This document shows positions 1-6,725 of a DNA stretch of 64,000 bases, in pieces. The notes beneath the pieces are model-generated. The model searched no databases and had not been told where the DNA came from. It saw only the letters and a list, made by a program, of their open reading frames with translations. The position numbers and the translations under genes are program-made. Source of the DNA: Paracoccus litorisediminis (GTDB lineage: Bacteria; Pseudomonadota; Alphaproteobacteria; Rhodobacterales; Rhodobacteraceae); assembly GCF_009711205.1 (NCBI RefSeq), contig NZ_WMIG01000004.1:124001-188000 (forward strand). The letters run 5' to 3'. The number at the start of each line of letters is the position of its first letter. Positions within the stretch are counted from its first letter, which is position 1.

Positions 1-147
1 TCGGCGCACCTGCTGGACGACATCATAGGGCACGCCCACGACCTTGCGCGCCGCCAGCGACCAGACCAGCGCCAGCAGCAGCCAGAACCAGATCGACCCA
101 AAGGATCTGCTGTCGAGAAGGGCAAGGATTCCTTCGGTCAAGGTCAT
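1..147 (-). CDS. Small membrane protein, partial (C-terminus outside window)
   Basis: The first 49 codons of a leftward gene lie here; the rest is beyond base 1. The ATG at 145-147 is preceded by an AGGAG ribosome-binding site. The peptide begins MTLTEGILALLDSRSF and contains one hydrophobic segment around residues 18-33 (IWFWLLLALVW), then a basic stretch (AARK). It resembles a short Rhodobacterales protein often annotated, on weak grounds, as a component of the SufBCD complex. That resemblance is from memory and does not establish a function. It is transcribed divergently from hemB. Confidence 0.7.
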   Translation of the reverse strand, partial: MTLTEGILALLDSRSFGSIWFWLLLALVWSLAARKVVGVPYDVVQQVRR

Positions 148-312
148 GTCGTCTCCTGAGACATCGCCCGGACCCTAATCGCGGGTTGCACAAAGGAAAA
201 CCGGGAATTGAGACGGTCCGGCGGCAGGGGTTGCGCCTCTGCAACTGAGGGTGCAGTTTCGGGGCCGGAATTGCGCCCGCCCTGCCGGGTGCCTCGTCAG
301 GAAAGTGCTGCC

Positions 313-1311
313 ATGTCCGCCAACCCGATCGTCGCCCCCTTCCCGGCCGCCCGCCTGCGCCGCCTGCGTCGCACGCCCGCACTGCGCGCCATGACGACCG
401 AAACCACCCTGACCCCCGGCAACCTGATCTGGCCGATCTTTGTGACCGAGATCGCTGGCGGCGAGGGCGAGATCCCCTCGATGCCGGGTGTGGACCGGCT
501 GACGCTGGACGGCGCGAAGCGGGCGGCAGAAACCGCGATGCGGCTGAACATCCCGGCCATCTGCATTTTTCCCCATTCCGATCCCGACCTGAAAACCGAA
601 GCCTGCGAGCGCGCCTGGGACCCGGACAATATCGGCAACCGCGCCATCCGCGCGATCAAGGAGGTCGCGCCCGATCTGGCGGTGATGACCGATATCGCGC
701 TGGACCCCTATAACGCCAATGGCCATGACGGGCTGGTCCGCGACGGGGTGATCCTGAACGACGAAACCGTCGAGGCGCTGGTGCGCATGGCGCTGGTGCA
801 GGCGGAATCCGGGGCAGATATCCTTGGCCCCTCGGACATGATGGATGGGCGCATCGGTGCGCTGCGCCTGGCGCTTGAGGGTGCGGGCCACAAGGACGTG
901 GCGATCCTGTCCTATGCGGCGAAATATGCCAGCGGCTTCTATGGCCCCTTCCGCGATGCCGTGGGGGCCTCGGGGCGGCTGGTCGGCGACAAGAAGACCT
1001 ACCAGATCAACCCGGCGAACCGCGAGGAGGCCATGCGCTGCGTCGCCCGCGATCTGGCCGAGGGGGCGGACATGGTCATGGTCAAGCCCGGCCTGCCCTA
1101 TCTGGACATCTGCCGGATGGTGAAGGACCAGTTCGCCGCGCCGACCTATGCCTATCAGGTCAGCGGCGAATACGCGATGCTCGAGGGGGCGATCCGCAAC
1201 GGCTGGCTCAAGCGCGATGTCGTGGCCGAAAGCCTGCTGTCCTTCCGCCGCGCGGGCTGCGACGGCATCCTGACCTATTACGCGCCACAGGTCGCTGAAA
1301 TGCTGGCATGA
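313..1311 (+). CDS. hemB: Delta-aminolevulinic acid dehydratase (porphobilinogen synthase)
   Basis: Condenses two 5-aminolevulinate molecules to porphobilinogen in cytosolic tetrapyrrole synthesis, supplying heme. The product has 332 residues, normal for the family. The two active-site lysines are visible: K204 (AAKYASGFYGPF) and the Schiff-base K258 (MVKPGLPYLD). The active-site metal region reads ALDPYNANGHDG near residue 129, with aspartates where the zinc-type enzymes have cysteines, so this is the magnesium-dependent alphaproteobacterial type. An in-frame extension reaches back to 208, but the ATG at 313 has an AGGAAAG just upstream and begins at the usual family N-terminus. A small GC hairpin (1311-1327) overlaps the stop codon. 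Confidence 0.96.
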   Translation: MSANPIVAPFPAARLRRLRRTPALRAMTTETTLTPGNLIWPIFVTEIAGGEGEIPSMPGVDRLTLDGAKRAAETAMRLNIPAICIFPHSDPDLKTEACERAWDPDNIGNRAIRAIKEVAPDLAVMTDIALDPYNANGHDGLVRDGVILNDETVEALVRMALVQAESGADILGPSDMMDGRIGALRLALEGAGHKDVAILSYAAKYASGFYGPFRDAVGASGRLVGDKKTYQINPANREEAMRCVARDLAEGADMVMVKPGLPYLDICRMVKDQFAAPTYAYQVSGEYAMLEGAIRNGWLKRDVVAESLLSFRRAGCDGILTYYAPQVAEMLA

Positions 1312-1380
1312 GGGGCGGATTGCCCCTATCATCCGCGCCTAACGGGCGGGTCAACCGTCGATCAAAGGGATGAGGGAAGT

Positions 1381-1956
1381 ATGAAATCCATCAACGGGCT
1401 AAGCCGGCGCAACATGCTGCTGCTTGGCGGGGCTGCGCTGGGACTGGCGGCCTGCTCGAATGCGGTCGGGCAGGATGCCGAGGGGCGGCTGGACGCACGG
1501 GTGGATGCCACGCGCAACTTCCTGCTGCAAAATTATCCGGGTGCCGCGCCCATGATCGAGAATGCAAAGGGCGTGCTGTACATGCCCCTGATGACCGAGG
1601 CGGGTTTCGGTTTCGGCGGTGCATACGGTCAGGGCGCGCTGCGCATCAACAATGCGACGGTGGATTACTATTCAGCCACGCAGGCCAGCGTCGGTTTCCA
1701 GATCGGCGCGCAGCAATATGCGCATGTGCTGATCTTCCAGACTGATGCGGCGCTGGCCGATTTCCGCAGCGCCCCCGGCTGGGTGGCCGAGGCGGATGCC
1801 TATTACGCCCTGCCCTCACGCGGGCTGGCGCTTGGCGCCGATACCATTACCGCCCAGCAGCCGGTCGTCGCCATGATCTTTGGCCAATCCGGGCTGATGG
1901 CCGGGGCATCGATCGCCGGGACGAAATACAGCCGGGTGATTCCCTCGACTTTCTGA
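1381..1956 (+). CDS. YSC84-like (Las17-binding/DUF500 domain) lipoprotein
   Basis: A 191-residue exported protein. The N-terminus has a twin-arginine-like SRRNM followed by a hydrophobic stretch and a lipobox-like LAAC (cysteine at about 25), so it is probably a membrane-anchored lipoprotein. The remainder matches the YSC84/SYLF-type fold: an N-terminal NAKGVLYMP segment and a glycine-rich GFGFGGAYGQGAL segment in mid-protein. SYLF domains bind phosphoinositides in eukaryotes; the role of the bacterial secreted versions is not established. The ATG follows a GAGGGAAGT ribosome-binding site. It is convergent with the lytic transglycosylase gene and shares a bidirectional terminator with it. Confidence 0.85.
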   Translation: MKSINGLSRRNMLLLGGAALGLAACSNAVGQDAEGRLDARVDATRNFLLQNYPGAAPMIENAKGVLYMPLMTEAGFGFGGAYGQGALRINNATVDYYSATQASVGFQIGAQQYAHVLIFQTDAALADFRSAPGWVAEADAYYALPSRGLALGADTITAQQPVVAMIFGQSGLMAGASIAGTKYSRVIPSTF

Positions 1957-1966
1957 GGCGGAATGG

Positions 1967-1999
1967 AAAAGGGCCGCGGCATTGCCAGCGGCCCATTTT
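1967..1999. terminator. Bidirectional hairpin terminator
   Basis: Stem GGGCCGC (1971-1977) pairs with GCGGCCC (1988-1994). A T-rich tail follows on the plus strand (ATTTTG) and on the minus strand (TTTTCC). It sits exactly between the convergent YSC84-like gene and the transglycosylase gene. Confidence 0.75.
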
Positions 2000-2007
2000 G
2001 TCTGATT

Positions 2008-2652
2008 TCAGCTGCCGTGGATGATGCGGACGTAATTCGTCGTCTCGCGATAGGGCGGCACGCCGCCATATTTTGCCACCGCCCCCGGCCCGGCATTATA
2101 GGCCGCCAGAGCCAGCTTCCAGCTGCCGAAAGTGTTGTACATCATCCGCAGGTAGCGCGCGCCACCTTCCAGATTTTGTTTGGGATCGTTGGGGTTCACC
2201 CCCAGCTTGGCCGCCGTGCCGGGCATCAGCTGCGCCAGCCCCTGCGCGCCCTTATGCGACCGCGCCGAGGGGTTCCAGCCGGATTCCTGCTGGACCAGGC
2301 GCAGGAACAGATCCTCGGGCACGCCATGCTTGCGCGCCATGGCGCGGGCATGGGGCAAATATTCGCTGCGGCGACTGCCGCGATAGGCCGGGATCGCGGT
2401 GGGCAAAGCGATGTCCACCACGCTTTTCGACGATGTCCCGGCGGGCTTCAGCCGGGACGATTGCTGATATTGGCCGGAAAGCCGGGAATCCATCAGGCGG
2501 GTCTGGCGCTCGAACTGGGCGATCCGCGACTTGCCGCTTTTCTGAAGCCGCAGCCCTTCGGCCGAGGCCGGTACCGCAAGGCTGCACCCCAAAGTCAGGG
2601 CCAGCACCGCATGGCCCAGAGAACGCAGCCGGGCGCGTGCAGGTAAAAGCAT
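2008..2652 (-). CDS. Lytic transglycosylase, SLT domain
   Basis: A 214-residue exported murein hydrolase that cleaves peptidoglycan between MurNAc and GlcNAc with 1,6-anhydro product formation (family knowledge). A signal peptide precedes an alanine site near VPASAEG. The SLT fold occupies roughly residues 100-210. Visible motifs are the catalytic glutamate in [24 protein letters not shown] and [10 protein letters not shown]. The ATG at 2650-2652 was chosen because GAGGGACGAG stands just before it and the signal sequence begins there; a longer in-frame extension to 2721 has no such signal. There is no LysM or SPOR domain. Confidence 0.93.
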   Translation of the reverse strand: MLLPARARLRSLGHAVLALTLGCSLAVPASAEGLRLQKSGKSRIAQFERQTRLMDSRLSGQYQQSSRLKPAGTSSKSVVDIALPTAIPAYRGSRRSEYLPHARAMARKHGVPEDLFLRLVQQESGWNPSARSHKGAQGLAQLMPGTAAKLGVNPNDPKQNLEGGARYLRMMYNTFGSWKLALAAYNAGPGAVAKYGGVPPYRETTNYVRIIHGS

Positions 2653-2884
2653 CTCTCGTCCCTCATGCCGACATTGGTTTTTTGCGTGGCAGTATAGCGC
2701 AAAGCAGGCAAAACGCTGCAAGCCTGTTTTGACTAAGGGCCGATCACACTCGATATCGGCAGATTCCCGCCCAAATCATGTCCCCTGCGACCCAGCGGAC
2801 ATGACCGGCATTCCCCTTGCCGCCACGGGGCAAGAAGCGGTAAACCAGCGGAAACGAGACATACAAAGACAAAGGACCGTTTGC

Positions 2885-3412
2885 ATGGCAGGCAGCGTCA
2901 ACAAGGTGATCCTGATCGGCAATCTGGGTCAAGACCCCGAAATCCGTAGTTTCCCCAGCGGGGGCAAGGTCGCCAACCTGCGCATCGCCACGTCCGAGAC
3001 CTGGAAGGACCGCAATACCGGCGAGCGCAAGGAGCGCACCGAATGGCACACCGTCGCCATTTACTCCGAGCCGCTGGTCCGTGTGGCCGAGCAGTTCCTG
3101 AAAAAGGGCTCCAAGATCTATGTCGAGGGCCAGTTGGAAACCCGCAAGTGGCAGGACCAGCAAGGCAATGACCGCTATTCGACCGAAGTGGCCCTGCGCC
3201 CCTTCCGCAGCGAATTGACCATGCTCGACGGCCGCGGCGGCGCGGGTGGCGGTGGCGGTCGTGACGACAGCTATGGCGGCGGCGGTTACGGTGGTGGCTA
3301 TGAGGGTGGTTCCTCGGGCGGCGGCTATTCCGGCGGTGGCCGCGGCGGCCAGTCCTCGGGCGGCCAACCTGCTGGCGGGCGCCCGGATTTCGACGATGAG
3401 ATCCCGTTCTAA
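2885..3412 (+). CDS. ssb: Single-stranded DNA-binding protein
   Basis: Binds ssDNA during replication, repair and recombination. The product has 175 residues. The OB-fold covers about residues 1-110, starting [19 protein letters not shown] with the conserved WHTVAIY strand. A glycine/serine-rich linker with [12 protein letters not shown] repeats follows (about 118-165). The acidic C-terminal tip DFDDEIPF recruits partner proteins. The ATG at 2885 is the standard family start. An open frame extends back to 2729, but I see no homology there. No GTTC-N7-GTTC box was found in the upstream 160 bases. Confidence 0.96.
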   Translation: MAGSVNKVILIGNLGQDPEIRSFPSGGKVANLRIATSETWKDRNTGERKERTEWHTVAIYSEPLVRVAEQFLKKGSKIYVEGQLETRKWQDQQGNDRYSTEVALRPFRSELTMLDGRGGAGGGGGRDDSYGGGGYGGGYEGGSSGGGYSGGGRGGQSSGGQPAGGRPDFDDEIPF

Positions 3413-3460
3413 AACTCACTGCGCCTGAATCTGTAAAGATTTAGGCTGCATATTCCCGCG

Positions 3461-3504
3461 ATACCTAGCGTTATTGAGTTGCACTCAGAACGCTAGGTAT
3501 TTTG
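3461..3504 (+). terminator. Long interrupted palindrome, probable ssb terminator
   Basis: Perfect 12-bp arms (ATACCTAGCGTT at 3461-3472 and AACGCTAGGTAT at 3489-3500) enclose a second stem (TGAGT 3475-3479, ACTCA 3483-3487) around a three-base loop. A TATTTT run follows. The position about 50 bases after ssb and the T-run suggest a transcription terminator. The arms are less GC-rich than other terminators in this window, so a relict element end is an alternative. Confidence 0.5.
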
Positions 3505-3569
3505 CTGCCTGGTGAAATGACCTTCAGGGCAGGATGTAAAGAATGCCGGGCTTCAGGTCAGAATGATCG

Positions 3570-4880
3570 TCACGGGATCAGGGGGAGCAAATGCCCCGCC
3601 CCGTGATGGTGCCCCGGACGAACGGCGAAAGATTTTGGCCGCCCATTGGGTATGCCGATCTTTCAGCATCAAGCGATGAAGATCGTCATGTTCGCCGCGC
3701 GCTTTTCCCCAGTCGAGGCGAACATGCTACGCAAGACCATGGCCACATTCCGGTCGCGCGGCACCATTGGCGAGCTGGAATACCTGATGGTCGGGCGCGT
3801 GGTAGAACGCGGTTAACCAGCCGGAATCACACACTGCTGCTTCGACCAGATCAAGGGTTTCGGAGAATACGGCTTTTCCGAAAGCCCTGCGGCGGTCTTC
3901 GCGCCTCTGGTCTATGTTTCGGTCTGGCTGCACTGCCATTACCCGGAGCCTTTGCGGCGGCACTGTTGAACAGCCAGTCGATGGGCTTCTATGCCCCGGC
4001 CCAGATCGTGCGCGACGACCGCGAGCATGGCGTCAGGGTACTGCCGGTGGATGTGAATTTCAGCGACTTGGACAGCCTGCTGGAGCCTTGCGGGGTCGCT
4101 CTTCACCTGCGGTTGGGGCTGCGGTAGGTGGACGGGATGCCGCGGGCACAAGCGACGCGGCTGGTGACGGCGCGGGACGCGGCTTTTGCCGATCTGGCCG
4201 ATATTCAGGCCCGCGGGTACGGCTGGGATGCCCGCTCCATCAGCCAGATCGCGGTCGCGTATGCTATGCGCTCGATGGAACTCGATCGGGGCGGGGCGCT
4301 GTAGCAAGCCCGCGCGCTGCGCGATGCGCCTGACCTGCCGCTGTTTCAGAACAAAGATGAGGGCGACGAGCCCGAGGTCACCCTGCCCGCCATGCCGCTT
4401 TGCGAACATGTAACTGCCGATTACCAAACCCTGCGCCTGTCACTGAAGGCCCATCCCATGACCTTCCTACGCCGCAACATGACCCGGCAGGGCTATGTCG
4501 GCGCAAGCGGGCTTGCCGGGGTCGCGAATGGCGCGGCACTGCGCATGGCCGGGATCGTGCTGATCCGCCAGCGCCCCGGCAGCGCCAAGGGCGTCTGCTT
4601 TATCACGCTTGAGGATGAGACGGGCAGCGTCAATCTGGTGGTCTGGCCCAAGGTCTTTGCCACCTTCCGTAAGGTAGCGATGACGGCGCGGCTGCTGGAA
4701 GTGCATGGCCACCTGCAACGCAGCGACGGGGTGACTCATGTGGTGGCGGACTGGCTGGGCGACCGCTCGGATGCGCTGCTTCGATTGTCGGGTGAGCAAC
4801 AGCGCGGCGATTTGCCTGCACCACGTCCCGGCCATCCGCGCCAGCACCGTATTTTGCCCCGTTCGCGCGATTTTCACTGA
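3570..4880 (+). pseudogene. dnaE2: dnaE2 remnant (error-prone DNA polymerase III alpha, C-terminal part)
   Basis: Translated fragments across frames match the C-terminal third of DnaE2, the translesion polymerase of the ImuA-ImuB-DnaE2 mutasome. Segments seen: [11 protein letters not shown] from 3652, [49 protein letters not shown], then a long collinear stretch ending RILPRSRDFH with the natural TGA at 4878-4880. Damage seen: TAA at 3814-3816, a frameshift near 3945-3960, TAG at 4125-4127, TAG at 4302-4304, and a probable frameshift near 3640. The polymerase catalytic N-terminal two thirds are missing from the window. Homology before about 3600 is faint, so the left edge is approximate. No imuA or imuB lies nearby. 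It cannot make a functional polymerase. Confidence 0.9.
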
Positions 4881-4896
4881 TCTAGGGGCCAGAATC

Positions 4897-4927
4897 GCAA
4901 AGACCGCGTCCCTTTCGAGGCGCGGTC
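4897..4927 (-). terminator. rpmG terminator
   Basis: On the minus strand, GACCGCG (4921-4927 complement) pairs with CGCGGTC (4902-4908), followed by TCTTTGCGATT. It lies about 30 bases past the rpmG stop codon. Confidence 0.65.
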
Positions 4928-4955
4928 CTGCTTGATCGTCACGGATCGGCAGATC

Positions 4956-5123
4956 TTACTTGATCTTGCCTTCCTTGTATTCGACGTGCTTGCGCACAAC
5001 CGGGTCATATTTGTTAACCGTCATTTTCTCGGTCATCGTGCGGGCGTTCTTCTTGGTGACGTAGAAGTGCCCCGTCCCGGCCGAGGAGTTCAGGCGGATC
5101 TTGATCGTCGTCGGCTTCGCCAT
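4956..5123 (-). CDS. rpmG: 50S ribosomal protein bL33
   Basis: A 55-residue component of the large ribosomal subunit. The sequence [20 protein letters not shown] and the C-terminal [16 protein letters not shown] are typical. There are no CxxC pairs, so this is the zinc-independent (C-minus) paralogue. The ATG at 5121-5123 is preceded by GGAGCG. A monocistronic gene with its own terminator. Confidence 0.97.
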   Translation of the reverse strand: MAKPTTIKIRLNSSAGTGHFYVTKKNARTMTEKMTVNKYDPVVRKHVEYKEGKIK

Positions 5124-5520
5124 TTGCTTCGCTCCTGCTGTGGGGCAAAACGCGTATAGCAAACCCCGTGGAATCTCTTGGAGCCCGCCTTTTATCCGTC
5201 GGGGCGTCGAAGTCAACGGGGAATCAGGTCGAAAGCCGCCGTTTCCTCGGAAAACCACCCGGAAAGCCCCGGCAGTAAACGTATTCGACCCTCGGGGCGT
5301 CGCTCAGCCCAGTGATGCCACCCTGCCGCACAGATGAGGCGGATGTCGCCAGACATGCCAAAGGGTGATTCCCGGCTGGCCCTGCCTCTCGACATCGCAA
5401 ACAGGGGAATCGTCGGCGTTCGCCGGCAAGCGCAACGACCCGCATTAAAACGCGAAATGGCTACGCACCCCTCCACCATGTAAAGGGGACAAAACCATAC
5501 TGACTCAAGACGGATCAAAA
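5124..5520. other. Intergenic region between rpmG and rnpB
   Basis: About 400 bases without a convincing gene. The left end holds the rpmG leader and a candidate promoter; the right end borders the rnpB 3' end. Open frames here have no recognisable family or ribosome-binding sites and look like chance frames in GC-rich DNA. Confidence 0.6.
5189..5216 (-). promoter_or_regulatory. Candidate sigma-70-type promoter of rpmG
   Basis: On the minus strand, TTGACT (5211-5216) and TAAAAG (5189-5194) are separated by 16 bases, about 65 bases before the rpmG start codon. The match is by eye only. Confidence 0.4.
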
Positions 5521-5893
5521 CGCGCGGACGGCCTGTAAGCCGGATCTTGTTCCGGGGTTGCCCCCTTCGATGACCATTCCTCTGGTCCCGCCATTGCTGA
5601 CGGGATCTAGCTGCCAACCCGGACCTGCTGGGGCGAAAGCAGCCCTGTCTTGCGACACGCGGTCCCTATTCGGCATTGCTCCCGGTGGGGCTTGCCTTGC
5701 CGGTCCTGTTACCAGTCCCGCGGTGGGCTCTTACCCCACCGTTTCACCCTTACCCATGCATGCATGGGCGGTCTGTTCTCTGTGGCGCTTTCCCTGGGGT
5801 TGCCCCCGCCGGGCGTTACCCGGCACCGTGCCTTCATGGAGTCCGGACTTTCCTCGACGATTGCTCGCCGCGGTCATCCGGCCATCCGCGCAA
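5521..5893 (-). ncRNA. rnpB: RNase P RNA (class A)
   Basis: The catalytic RNA that matures tRNA 5' ends. On the minus strand the universally conserved 5' element GAGGAAAGTCCGGACTCC occupies 5838-5855. The 3' part has the conserved GGCTTACAGGCCG before a short T-run. The P1 helix is visible: GCGCGGA near 5885-5891 pairs with TCCGCGC at about 5521-5527. Total length is near 373 nt, normal for Alphaproteobacteria. Ends are estimated from P1 and could be off by several bases. It lies directly downstream of the SpoIIAA-like gene, about 30 bases away, so its promoter probably lies inside that coding sequence. Confidence 0.93.
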
Positions 5894-5922
5894 GGGCCAG
5901 ATAAGCCGCCGCTTGCGGGCGG

Positions 5923-6672
5923 TCAAGCACCCTCAGCACTGATCCAGGCCTTGGCAGCCTCCAGCCCGCTGCCGGGAAAGACCGCGACCTCGCCCGGCAT
6001 CAGCGGCGCAAACAGCTTCACCGAGCGCGTGATCCAGCCGATATCGGTGACCAGCGCCACCCGCTCAAAGCTGCGCCAATGCGTCAGACCCAGCCGCGCA
6101 TCGTCCCAGATCGCCCCGGCGCTGTAGCCGTCGAAATCCGGCCCCAGCACCATGACCAGCCGCAGCTTGCCATGTGCCTTTTCCTTGTCGCGGACCAGGG
6201 GGATCAGCACATCCTCATAGTCCCGCGAGGTGACCTCGCCCAAAGCCTCAAGCGCGATGACATTGTCGGGGAAGCCTGCCAGCATCCGGTAGCCCTCGGG
6301 CTCGACCTCGGTCGAGCCGGCCCAGGTGATGGCCTTGTCCTGATCCTTCACGTCGAAATGACGCAGCCGGGCGCGGACAAAGACATTGGCGATGCCGGGC
6401 ATGAAGGAAAGACCCGTTGCATCGGTCACCACCGCCACCCGCGGCAGGATGGCGGCATGCTTGCGCACCACGTCGAAATGCGCGCGCAGGGCGGCCAACC
6501 CCTCCCAATGGGGGACGCCCTTGGGCAGCACGACCAGCCCCGGCATGCGCTTATGCTGGGCGATGTAATCGTCGATGGTCTTGCCCAGCCCCTCGAAGTC
6601 CGAGGCCGGCAGCGGCCCCTCTGGACGGGCAAGGATCACGTTCCGCTTTTCGTCGATCTGGATATCAAGCAT
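5923..6672 (-). CDS. SpoIIAA-like (STAS/DUF3478-type) protein with two tandem domains
   Basis: A 249-residue soluble protein. Two successive halves each look like the SpoIIAA-like fold: residues about 1-120 (MLDIQIDEKRN..., DDYIAQHKRMPGLVV, RVAVVTD) and 121-249 (VIALEALGEVTSRDYED, KLRLVMVLG, RVALVTDIGW). The halves share the RVA(V/L)VTD strand and the E-G-x(4)-DYE/DF pattern, suggesting an internal duplication. Function is unknown; single-domain relatives are reported to bind lipid-like ligands. The ATG at 6670-6672 has GGGAG eight bases upstream; an alternative start is at 6690. It follows uvrD by 53 bases on the same strand and is probably cotranscribed. Confidence 0.8.
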   Translation of the reverse strand: MLDIQIDEKRNVILARPEGPLPASDFEGLGKTIDDYIAQHKRMPGLVVLPKGVPHWEGLAALRAHFDVVRKHAAILPRVAVVTDATGLSFMPGIANVFVRARLRHFDVKDQDKAITWAGSTEVEPEGYRMLAGFPDNVIALEALGEVTSRDYEDVLIPLVRDKEKAHGKLRLVMVLGPDFDGYSAGAIWDDARLGLTHWRSFERVALVTDIGWITRSVKLFAPLMPGEVAVFPGSGLEAAKAWISAEGA

Positions 6673-6725
6673 TTCGGGAACTCCCATCATGGCAGATCCC
6701 AACGCATGATCCCGGTTTTCGGTTC

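Noticed and set aside
3570..3606. A hairpin (TCACGGG with CCCGTGA, inner GGGG with CCCC) considered as a terminator or attachment site
   Set aside because: It falls at the edge of DnaE2-like sequence and has no T-run; probably fortuitous.
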